NCBI GenBank assembly: GCA_012514785.1
Contig: JAAYZP010000477.1
Coordinates: 1-5,556, forward strand
DNA: 5,556 nt
Reading direction: 5' to 3'
DNA from: Propionibacterium sp.
Lineage (GTDB): Bacteria > Actinomycetota > Actinomycetes > Propionibacteriales > Propionibacteriaceae
Part shown: piece by piece, positions 1 to 5,214 of the stretch
Position numbering within the stretch: the stretch's first letter is position 1
Layout of the letters: every line of letters starts with the position of its first letter
Position numbers and translations under genes: made by a program
Notes under the pieces: generated by a model
Database searches by the model: none
Seen by the model: the letters and a program-made list of their open reading frames with translations, nothing else
Told to the model about the DNA's origin: nothing

Positions 1-971
1 ACCTCGGGGTTGAGCGGCTCGCCGGCGCCGACGATCTCCCGCAGCGCGGAGGGCTTCTCGCCAAGGTTGGCCTGGATCATCATCCGCCACACCGTCGGCG
101 GGGCGCAGAACGTCGTCACCTGCGACGCCTCCAGCTCCTGCAGCATCGTCGCCGCATCGAACCGGGTGTAGTTGAAGCTGAACACCGCCGCCTCCGCCAG
201 CCACGGCGAGAAGAAGCTCGACCAGGCGTGCTTGCCCCAGCCCGGGGACGAGATGTTCAGGTGCACGTCGCCGGGGCGCACCCCGATGAAGTACATCGTC
301 GACAGGTGCCCGACGGGGTAGCTCAGCTGCGTGTGCACCACGAGCTTCGGGTCCTTCGTCGTGCCGGAGGTGAAGTAGTAGAGGACGGGGTCGTCGACGT
401 CGGTCACCACCTCGCGCGGGGTGGCGGGTGCGTCGTCGGCGGCGGTCATGGATAGCCAGCGCCCGTGCGCAGGCCCGGTGGTGATGAACACCAACCCTTC
501 CACGGCGTCGAACTTCGCCTCGTCCTCCGGGTTCGCGACGACGACCCGCACGTCGGCGCGGGGGATGCGGTCCTCCAGGTCGTAGTGCTGCAGCGCCTGC
601 GCGGTGGGGAGGATGACCGCGCCGACCTTCATGGCCGCCAGCATCGTGTCCCACAGCTCGATCTGATTGCCGAGCATGAGCATGACGGTGTCGCCCTTGC
701 CCACGCCCTGCGCGGAGAGCCAGTGCGCGAGCCGGTCGGAGCGGGTGACGAGGTCGCCGTAGGAGTAGCGGTCGTCCGTGCCGTCCTCGTCCTTGATCCA
801 CAGCGCCAGGTCGTCGCGGTCGCGGCCGATGGCGTCGAACCAGTCGATGGCCCAGTTGAACTTGCCCCGGATCTCGGGCCAGACGAATTCGCGACGTGCG
901 ACGTCGCCCTGGCCGCGCCAGCCGAGCAGCTGGTCGCGGGCGGTGCGGATGGCCTCGGTTGCGTTCGACAT
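1..971 (-). CDS. AMP-forming acyl-CoA synthetase (short/medium-chain type), 3' part outside window
   Basis: Enzymes of this family join a carboxylic acid to CoA through an acyl-adenylate, using ATP, in the cytoplasm. The frame is open from ATG 971 to the left edge and gives 323 residues; the family usually has about 540-560, so the C-terminal lid domain is missing here. The adenylate-forming P-loop is at residues 201-209 (TSGTTKDPK). It is followed by SYPVGHLSTMYFIG and by NISSPGWGKHAWSSFF, then CAPPTVWRM, and AGEPLNPE at 316-323. From memory this combination matches the acetyl/medium-chain acyl-CoA synthetase branch rather than long-chain FadD. The P-loop has Lys206 where the textbook motif has Gly. 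The ATG is chosen because AGGAGT lies 6 nt upstream and an N-terminal extension is not needed. The exact substrate cannot be read from this part. A palindrome at 982-1005 suggests repressor control. Confidence 0.93.
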   Translation of the reverse strand, partial: MSNATEAIRTARDQLLGWRGQGDVARREFVWPEIRGKFNWAIDWFDAIGRDRDDLALWIKDEDGTDDRYSYGDLVTRSDRLAHWLSAQGVGKGDTVMLMLGNQIELWDTMLAAMKVGAVILPTAQALQHYDLEDRIPRADVRVVVANPEDEAKFDAVEGLVFITTGPAHGRWLSMTAADDAPATPREVVTDVDDPVLYYFTSGTTKDPKLVVHTQLSYPVGHLSTMYFIGVRPGDVHLNISSPGWGKHAWSSFFSPWLAEAAVFSFNYTRFDAATMLQELEASQVTTFCAPPTVWRMMIQANLGEKPSALREIVGAGEPLNPE

Positions 972-977
972 GATGCG

Positions 978-983
978 ACTCCT
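978..983 (-). promoter_or_regulatory. Ribosome binding site of the acyl-CoA synthetase
   Basis: The minus strand reads AGGAGT here, 6 nt before the ATG at 971. It supports this start codon. It overlaps the edge of the palindrome at 982-1005 by two bases, so a protein bound there could also affect access to the start region. Confidence 0.8.
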
Positions 984-1005
984 AACCTACGGTTGCGTAG
1001 GTTAG
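982..1005. promoter_or_regulatory. Perfect palindrome, probable repressor operator for the acyl-CoA synthetase
   Basis: Arms CTAACCTACG (982-991) and CGTAGGTTAG (996-1005) are exact reverse complements around the 4-base spacer GTTG. The element begins 10 bases upstream of the synthetase start and lies just downstream of a -10-like hexamer (1008-1013), so it would cover the transcription start. That placement is typical of a repressor site. Two-fold operators of 20-24 bp are common for TetR-family regulators of acyl-CoA genes, but no regulator gene is in the window and the family is an inference. No second copy was seen in the window. Confidence 0.75.
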
Positions 1006-1007
1006 AG

Positions 1008-1013
1008 AGATTA
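1008..1013 (-). promoter_or_regulatory. Candidate -10 element of the acyl-CoA synthetase promoter
   Basis: The minus strand reads TAATCT, close to the actinobacterial TAnnnT consensus. It would place the transcription start near 1001, inside the palindrome, with a leader of about 30 nt. No good -35 hexamer is visible at the expected distance, which is common in high-GC actinobacteria, so this rests on one hexamer and its position. Confidence 0.4.
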
Positions 1014-1122
1014 CCCCTCGATCTTCGCCCGACGAGGACCCCGACCGACGCTGATCCCAGCCCCACGCGGGGAAGTATGTGCAAGGTCCACAGCCGCGGG
1101 CGAGGACTCTTGTAGGGCGCGG

Positions 1123-1128
1123 TAAGCT
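1123..1128 (+). promoter_or_regulatory. Weak candidate -10 element for the membrane protein gene
   Basis: TAAGCT fits TAnnnT and lies 31 bases before the GTG at 1160, giving a plausible leader of about 25 nt. There is no recognisable -35 element. The rest of the divergent intergenic stretch 1014-1159 shows no gene or strong hairpin. Confidence 0.25.
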
Positions 1129-1149
1129 GGATGCCGACCTCAAATCGTT

Positions 1150-1153
1150 AGGA
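1150..1153 (+). promoter_or_regulatory. Ribosome binding site that decides the GTG 1160 start
   Basis: AGGA lies 6 nt upstream of GTG 1160. The upstream ATG at 1079 in the same frame has no comparable site and would add 27 polar residues in front of the membrane segment. Confidence 0.6.
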
Positions 1154-1159
1154 CGCGCC

Positions 1160-1987
1160 GTGGACTTCCTCATTCTGATGTTCATCATCTTTGTGATCCT
1201 CGGGCCGGTCATGGGTTACTCGAGGTACACGAACCGCCAGCAGTTGCCCCCCGGTCAGCAGCCCCACCGGCCCCAGCAGTTGTACGGCCCGAGCCCGTAC
1301 GGCCAGCAGCCCGGTCCCTACGGGCAGCAGCAGAGTTACGGCGTCATGCCGTACGGACAGCAGCAGTACCAACAGCAGGCGCCCATCAGCGCCGAGGCGT
1401 TCAACGCGTCCAAGGCCGCGCTCGAGGATGACATCACCTCCTTCGGCGGCGAGCTCCGCGACCTCGACCTCGACGTCGTCGGCCGCGAACTCAGCACCGA
1501 AGCCCAGGCCGACTACACCCGCGCGCTCGACGCCTACGACGGCGCCAAGGTGCAGCTGGACCGCACACAGTTCGTCGACGATCTGAAGCGCGTGGCCGAG
1601 ATCCTCGAGGAGGGGCGTTTCTCGGTCGCGACGGTGAAGGCCCGAGTCAACGACCAGCCCCTGCCGGAGCACCGCTCGCCCTGCTTCTTCGACCCGGCCC
1701 ACGGCCCGTCGGTGGAGGACATCATGTGGGCTCCTCAGGGCGGCACGCCCCGCAAGGTGCCCGCCTGCGCGGCCGACGCGCAGCGCGTCAGGCTCGGCAA
1801 CGACCCGTCGATCCGGATGGTGGGCCAGCCCGGCCAGATGGTGCCGTATTGGGACAACCAGGCGTACGCGCCGTACGCCCAGGGGTACTACGGGCGCTAC
1901 GGCATGGACCCCGCCATCCGCGGCCTGACGCAGGGCGCGCTGATGATCGGCGGCTTCTCGCTGCTGATGGGGCTCTTCGACGGCTGA
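1160..1987 (+). CDS. Membrane-anchored protein of unknown function with Q/Y/P/G-rich linker and Cys/His segment
   Basis: The 275-residue product starts with a hydrophobic helix (residues about 3-19, FLILMFIIFVILGPVMG) followed by Arg22 and Arg26. By the positive-inside rule the bulk would face the cytoplasm. Residues 28-73 are low complexity, with repeated PYGQQ-like units. Residues 77-160 look helical and charged, possibly coiled coil. Residues 171-210 hold His171, Cys175, His181 and Cys203 in the segments CFFDPAHGPSVEDIMWAP and VPACAADAQRV. From memory, similar CFFxPxHGPS segments occur in actinobacterial proteins of unknown function, including some with a TPM domain; no TPM domain is seen here. 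The C-terminus (residues 258-273) is again hydrophobic. GTG 1160 is preferred because of its AGGA site and because it puts the helix at the N-terminus. It is transcribed away from the acyl-CoA synthetase and towards the carboxylase gene. I cannot assign a function. Confidence 0.85.
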   Translation: MDFLILMFIIFVILGPVMGYSRYTNRQQLPPGQQPHRPQQLYGPSPYGQQPGPYGQQQSYGVMPYGQQQYQQQAPISAEAFNASKAALEDDITSFGGELRDLDLDVVGRELSTEAQADYTRALDAYDGAKVQLDRTQFVDDLKRVAEILEEGRFSVATVKARVNDQPLPEHRSPCFFDPAHGPSVEDIMWAPQGGTPRKVPACAADAQRVRLGNDPSIRMVGQPGQMVPYWDNQAYAPYAQGYYGRYGMDPAIRGLTQGALMIGGFSLLMGLFDG

Positions 1988-2008
1988 GTTCGGGCTGCGG
2001 GTGGTGGC

Positions 2009-2129
2009 GCGCGGCGGCTGGAGGGCATCGCCGCCGCCGTCCCTAGTTGCAGTCTTTCTGGCCGTGTGGGATTCGCTTCGTCCAGGTTTTCTTTCTAGCG
2101 TCGGCGACGATGCCCTCCATCCGCCGCGC
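2009..2129. repeat. Large imperfect inverted repeat between convergent genes
   Basis: The 28-base arm 2009-2036 is the reverse complement of 2102-2129 at 26 of 28 positions. The mismatches are 2018/2120 and 2031/2107. The longest unbroken pairing is 12 bp (TGGAGGGCATCG at 2019-2030). The 65-base spacer holds further short complements, CTGG 2058-2061 with CCAG 2082-2085, and CTAG 2043-2046 with CTAG 2095-2098. The element starts 21 bases after the stop of the membrane protein gene, in the space between it and the converging carboxylase gene. It may be a transcription terminator, a REP-like palindrome or the remnant of a small non-autonomous element. No flanking direct repeat was seen, and the role is unknown. 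Confidence 0.8.
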
Positions 2130-2170
2130 TCCGTGCCGCGCCCTACCTTTGTCGCCACCACCGACAGCGA

Positions 2171-2205
2171 GCGGCCGCCGATCATCACTAATGACCGGCG
2201 GCCGC
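2171..2205. terminator. GC-rich hairpin, probable terminator of the carboxylase gene
   Basis: GCGGCCGCCG (2171-2180) pairs perfectly with CGGCGGCCGC (2196-2205). After one A/C mismatch the stem continues with TCAT/ATGA and closes on a 5-base loop. It begins 43 bases after the stop codon of the minus-strand carboxylase gene. There is no T-run on either strand, so it would be a U-less terminator of the kind often predicted in high-GC actinobacteria. Its symmetry would let it act on both converging transcripts. Confidence 0.65.
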
Positions 2206-2248
2206 GGCTGGTGGGTCCATCCGTAGCTGATGCCCTGCGATGGCCTCT

Positions 2249-4006
2249 TTATTCGGCGTCGACGATTTCGACGAGGATGTCGCCGGCCGAGACGGCCTGG
2301 CCGGGCTCCATCTTCAGGTGCTTGATCACGCCGCCGCGGTGGGCGTCGAGGGGCTGCTCCATCTTCATGGCCTCGATCACCGCGATCGTGTAGCCCTCGG
2401 CGACGGTCTGACCCTCCTCGACGTTGACCTTGACGATCGTGCCCTGCATCGGCGCCGGGAAAGCGTTGCCCGTGGGAGCGGAGACCTTGGCGCCGCCGCG
2501 GTCCCGCTTCGTGGGCTTGCGCTTCTTCGGGCCCGACGCCGGAGCGCCCAGCCCGCCGGGGAGCTTCACCTCGACGCGCTTGCCGTTGACCTCGACCGTG
2601 ATGACCTCCGGCTCCGGCTCGTCGTCCGCCTCGCCGAGCGTGCCCGAGTACGTCGGGATCTCGGTGTCGAACTCCGTCTCGATCCAGCGGGTGTGCACCT
2701 TGAACTCGTCACCGACGAACGACGGGTGCTCCATCACGGCCTCGTGGAACGGCAGCACGGTGGGCATGCCGTCGATCACCATCTCCGCCAACGCGCGACG
2801 CGCCCGCTCTGCGGCCTGCTCACGCGACGCGCCGGTGACGATCACCTTCGCGACCAGCGAGTCGAACGCGCCCGGGACGGTCATGCCGGCGTGGTAGCCC
2901 TCGTCGACGCGGACGCCCGGCCCCGTCGGGGGCTGCCACTTCACCAGTGTGCCCGGCGCGGGCATGAAGTTGCGGCCCGCATCCTCGGCGTTGATGCGGA
3001 ACTCGAACGAGTGCCCGCGCACAGCGGGGTCGTCGTAGCCGATCTCCTCACCGGCGGCGATGCGGAACTGCTCCCGCACCAGGTCGATGCCCGTGACCTC
3101 TTCCGAGACCGGGTGCTCCACCTGGAGACGCGTGTTGACCTCGAGGAACGAGATCGTGCCGTCGAGGCCGACGAGGAACTCGCACGTGCCCGCGCCGACG
3201 TAGCCAGCCTCCTTCATGATCGCCTTCGACGACTCGTACAACTCCGCCACCTGTGCCTCGCTCAGGAACGGCGCGGGCGCCTCCTCGACGAGCTTCTGGT
3301 GGCGGCGCTGCAGGGAGCAGTCGCGGGTGGAGATGACGACGACGTTGCCGTGCTGGTCGGCCAGGCACTGCGTCTCGACGTGGCGCGGCTTGTCCAAGTA
3401 GCGCTCGACGAAGCACTCGCCCCGCCCGAACGCCGTGACGGCCTCGCGGGTGGCGGACTCGAACAGGTCGGGGATCTCCTCGATCTTGCGGGCCACCTTC
3501 AGCCCGCGGCCGCCGCCGCCGAACGCTGCCTTGATCGCCACGGGTACGCCGAACTCCTCGGCGAACGCGACGACCTCGTCGGCATCCGCCACCGGGTCCT
3601 TCGTGCCCGGCACGAGCGGCGCGCCCACCTTCTGCGCGATGTGGCGGGCCTTGACCTTGTCGCCCAGCGCCTCGATCGCCGACGGCGGCGGACCGATCCA
3701 GATGAGACCGGCGTCGGTCACCGCCTGGGCGAAGTCCGCGTTCTCCGCTAGGAAGCCATAGCCCGGGTGTACCGCGTCGGCGCCTGCGCGGGCCGCGATA
3801 TCCAGGATCTTCGGGATGTTGAGGTAGGTGTCGGCCGGCGTCGCGCCGGACAGCGCGTACGCCTCATCGGCAAGTTTGACGAACAGCGCCTCCGAATCGG
3901 AATCCGCGTAGATCGCTACGGACTGGATTCCCGAATCGCGAGCCGCCCTGACGATGCGAACAGCGATTTCGCTGCGGTTAGCCACGAGTACCTTCGAGAT
4001 GGCCAC
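2249..4006 (-). CDS. accA: Acetyl/propionyl-CoA carboxylase alpha subunit (biotin carboxylase fused to biotin carrier)
   Basis: This subunit carboxylates its own biotin with bicarbonate and ATP, and a separate beta subunit then transfers the carboxyl group to acetyl-, propionyl- or another acyl-CoA. The product has 585 residues, a normal length for actinobacterial AccA3-like proteins. The N-terminal domain opens with KVLVANRSEIAVRI. The ATP-grasp domain has Lys117, Lys159, the Gly-rich loop GGGGRGLKV (163-171), His209, Glu276 and EVNTRLQVEH (289-298). FRINAED with Arg337 begins the C-terminal carboxylase domain. A charged linker (about 458-504, ending in a KKRKPTKRDR patch) leads to the carrier domain, where EAMKME places the biotinylated Lys548, 37 residues from the C-terminus. 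All catalytic residues I know of are present. GTG 4006 is chosen for its AAGGGGGG site and family-typical N-terminus; an upstream ATG at 4063 adds 19 unlikely residues. No beta subunit is in the window. The symbol follows actinobacterial usage and is not E. coli accA. Confidence 0.96.
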   Translation of the reverse strand: MAISKVLVANRSEIAVRIVRAARDSGIQSVAIYADSDSEALFVKLADEAYALSGATPADTYLNIPKILDIAARAGADAVHPGYGFLAENADFAQAVTDAGLIWIGPPPSAIEALGDKVKARHIAQKVGAPLVPGTKDPVADADEVVAFAEEFGVPVAIKAAFGGGGRGLKVARKIEEIPDLFESATREAVTAFGRGECFVERYLDKPRHVETQCLADQHGNVVVISTRDCSLQRRHQKLVEEAPAPFLSEAQVAELYESSKAIMKEAGYVGAGTCEFLVGLDGTISFLEVNTRLQVEHPVSEEVTGIDLVREQFRIAAGEEIGYDDPAVRGHSFEFRINAEDAGRNFMPAPGTLVKWQPPTGPGVRVDEGYHAGMTVPGAFDSLVAKVIVTGASREQAAERARRALAEMVIDGMPTVLPFHEAVMEHPSFVGDEFKVHTRWIETEFDTEIPTYSGTLGEADDEPEPEVITVEVNGKRVEVKLPGGLGAPASGPKKRKPTKRDRGGAKVSAPTGNAFPAPMQGTIVKVNVEEGQTVAEGYTIAVIEAMKMEQPLDAHRGGVIKHLKMEPGQAVSAGDILVEIVDAE

Positions 4007-4010
4007 ATTG

Positions 4011-4018
4011 CCCCCCTT
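4011..4018 (-). promoter_or_regulatory. Ribosome binding site that decides the carboxylase start
   Basis: The minus strand reads AAGGGGGG, ending 4 nt before GTG 4006; its AGG core is about 8 nt away. It supports GTG 4006 over the in-frame ATG at 4063. Confidence 0.65.
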
Positions 4019-4026
4019 GTGAGGTT

Positions 4027-4046
4027 TAGATTCACCTGGGAGTCTA
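4027..4046. promoter_or_regulatory. Dyad with two opposed -10-like hexamers in the divergent carboxylase/Nudix promoter region
   Basis: TAGATTC (4027-4033) and GAGTCTA (4040-4046) are inverted repeats matching at 6 of 7 positions around a 6-base spacer. TAGATT on the plus strand and TAGACT on the minus strand both fit TAnnnT. They would give leaders of about 46 nt for the Nudix gene and about 27 nt for the carboxylase gene. Neither has a convincing -35 element. The dyad could equally be an operator or chance. Confidence 0.35.
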
Positions 4047-4084
4047 GCCCCCTTCAAGGACATTCGTAGAAAGAGCCGCCATCC

Positions 4085-4573
4085 GTGGGAACCCCCGAAT
4101 TCATCATCGCTCTACGTAAAAGCATCGGACACGCTCCGCTGTGGCTCATGGGAGCCACCGTCATCTGCCTCCGCGACGGCACCGCCGGCCCCGAGATCCT
4201 CCTGGTGCAACGCTCTGACAACCACGTTTGGACCACGCTGAGCGGCATCGTCGACCCCGGCGAGCACCCGGCCGAGACCGCCCGGCGGGAGGCGAAGGAG
4301 GAGGCGGGGGTCGAGGTGGAGGTCGGGCGGATGCTGTGGACACTGGTGGGGGAGCGGTTCGCCTACGACAACGGCGACGTCGTCCAGTATCTGGACCACG
4401 GCTTCGCGGGCCGCGTCATCGGCGGCGAGGCACACGTGGCCGACGAGGAATCCGTCGACGTGGGCTGGTTCCCCATCGATGCCCTGCCCGAGCCGCACCG
4501 AGACTCGCTGCCGAGACTGATCGAGATCGTGTTGGAGGACCCCCGCGACGTGGTCGTATCCTTGCAGCCGTGA
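4085..4573 (+). CDS. Nudix hydrolase
   Basis: Nudix enzymes hydrolyse a nucleoside diphosphate linked to another group, using Mg2+ bound by the Nudix box. The product has 162 residues. Its Nudix box at residues 54-76 fits GX5EX7REUXEEXGU exactly: Gly54, Glu60, Arg68-Glu69, Glu72-Glu73 and Gly75. The preceding strand region ATVICLRD and VQRSDNHVW, and the later VGWFPIDALP, fit the usual fold. The substrate (for example ADP-ribose, a damaged dNTP or another NDP-X) cannot be told from sequence. An in-frame TAG at 4067-4069 makes GTG 4085 the first possible start. The weak purine-rich stretch AGAAAGAG at 4068-4075 is the only binding-site candidate. The gene is divergent from the carboxylase gene, and its stop overlaps the start of the lipoprotein gene, so the two are probably one operon. 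Confidence 0.93.
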   Translation: MGTPEFIIALRKSIGHAPLWLMGATVICLRDGTAGPEILLVQRSDNHVWTTLSGIVDPGEHPAETARREAKEEAGVEVEVGRMLWTLVGERFAYDNGDVVQYLDHGFAGRVIGGEAHVADEESVDVGWFPIDALPEPHRDSLPRLIEIVLEDPRDVVVSLQP

Positions 4574-4968
4574 AGAGACTCCTGGCCGCCGCGGTGGCGC
4601 TGATCGCGCTCGCGGGCTGCGCTGCAGACGAGCCGACGATGACCCCCGCCACGCAGCCGGCGGTGGCACCGTCGGTGCCCGAGGATGGGATCGCGCTCAA
4701 CATGGAGTTCGCGCCCGCCGGCCTGTCCGTGCCCAGCGGGGCGATGGTGGTCGAGGAGATCGACCAGGTCAACAACATCACCATCGTGTTCTCGGCCCCC
4801 ACCGGCGCTGAGCTGGCCGCCTACTACCGGCGCACGCTGCCCGAGCTGGGGTTCACGATCACGGCGGACGCCAACAACTCGCTGCTGTTCGAGGATGCGC
4901 AGTGGACGGGGGGATTCACCGCGTCGGGCGCCTACTCGGCCCTCACGCTCCGCACCGACTGGGAGTGA
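4570..4968 (+). CDS. Small lipoprotein of unknown function
   Basis: The 132-residue product has Lys2 and Arg3, a hydrophobic stretch, and the lipobox LAGC at residues 14-17. After signal peptidase II cleavage, Cys17 would be lipidated and the protein anchored to the outer face of the membrane. A Pro/Thr-rich tether (about 22-37) leads to a compact domain of about 90 residues. That domain includes AAYYRRTLPELGFTI, followed by strand-like segments ending in SALTLRTDW. I recognise no named family. GTG 4570 overlaps the TGA of the Nudix gene as GTGA, and no ribosome binding site precedes it closely, so translation is probably coupled to the upstream gene. A GGAGGA at about 4534 is too far away to serve. 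The frame is open further upstream, but those residues are the out-of-frame shadow of the Nudix gene. Confidence 0.85.
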   Translation: MKRLLAAAVALIALAGCAADEPTMTPATQPAVAPSVPEDGIALNMEFAPAGLSVPSGAMVVEEIDQVNNITIVFSAPTGAELAAYYRRTLPELGFTITADANNSLLFEDAQWTGGFTASGAYSALTLRTDWE

Positions 4969-4976
4969 GCGGCGCT

Positions 4977-5009
4977 CGTCGGCCGAGTGCCTTGTGCGTC
5001 GGGCCGACG
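4977..5009. terminator. Short hairpin just after the lipoprotein gene
   Basis: CGTCGGCC (4977-4984) pairs perfectly with GGCCGACG (5002-5009) around a 17-base loop, starting 8 bases after the lipoprotein stop. There is no T-run. It could help end the Nudix/lipoprotein transcript, but stems this short arise by chance in GC-rich DNA. Confidence 0.35.
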
Positions 5010-5032
5010 GCGGAACGGGTCGGCTCCCGCCC

Positions 5033-5089
5033 TGGATCGTCGCCGACGGGAGGGTGATGTGAGGCACGGCCCGGGGTCGGCGCGATCCA
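5033..5089. terminator. Long hairpin between the convergent lipoprotein and maf genes, candidate bidirectional terminator
   Basis: The sequence TGGATCGTCGCCGAC (5033-5047) pairs with GTCGGCGCGATCCA (5076-5089) over 14 bp with a single bulged T at 5040. The loop is 28 bases. Its position between converging genes and its strength suggest a terminator for both directions. There is no T-run, so the call rests on structure and position. Confidence 0.55.
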
Positions 5090-5190
5090 ACGCCCACCTA
5101 CCCGGAGCCCACCCATTCCGCCGTCGTCCCTCAGTATGGCGCTCTCCTGCGGCTTGTTTCAGCCCCTCCTGGCCCGGGCGAATCATCCCG

Positions 5191-5207
5191 CTCGAGCCTC
5201 GCTCAAG
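5191..5207 (-). terminator. Tight hairpin after the maf stop codon
   Basis: CTCGAGC (5191-5197) and GCTCAAG (5201-5207) form a 7-bp stem with a 3-base loop, ending 7 bases after the maf stop. The one imperfect position is a U-G wobble in the minus-strand RNA but an A-C clash in the plus-strand RNA. This favours a role on the maf transcript. No T-run follows. Confidence 0.4.
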
Positions 5208-5214
5208 CCAAAGT

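Noticed and set aside
465..1115. Open frame of 216 codons on the plus strand opposite the acyl-CoA synthetase
   Set aside because: It is a composition-driven shadow, runs through the operator and has no recognisable motif or binding site.
1079..1159. Upstream ATG as the start of the membrane protein
   Set aside because: It has no ribosome binding site and would bury the N-terminal membrane helix behind 27 polar residues.
2100..2111. 12-mer GTCGGCGACGAT shared with the minus strand of 5036-5047 in the other intergenic hairpin
   Set aside because: A shared 12-mer is expected by chance in GC-rich DNA of this length, and the flanks do not match.
1148..2188. Open frame of 346 codons on the minus strand opposite the membrane protein gene and across the inverted repeat
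   Set aside because: The plus-strand gene has a membrane segment, a binding site and coherent composition. The minus frame is low in motifs and rich in Arg, Val and Gly.
2240..3751. Long open frame (about 500 codons) on the plus strand across the carboxylase gene
   Set aside because: It is antisense to a clearly real biotin carboxylase, its product is Arg/Leu/His-rich with no known motif, and long antisense frames are expected from GC-rich codon third positions.
4007..4063. ATG 4063 as the carboxylase start
   Set aside because: The added 19 residues are not typical of the family, and GTG 4006 has a strong purine-rich site.
4112..4669. Minus-strand open frame opposite the Nudix gene
   Set aside because: The plus strand encodes a perfect Nudix box and a lipobox, so the minus frame is a shadow.
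4932..5186. Possible 84-codon minus-strand gene in the convergent junction
   Set aside because: Its Arg-rich product has no motif, it overlaps the lipoprotein end and it includes two of the hairpins. No binding site was seen.
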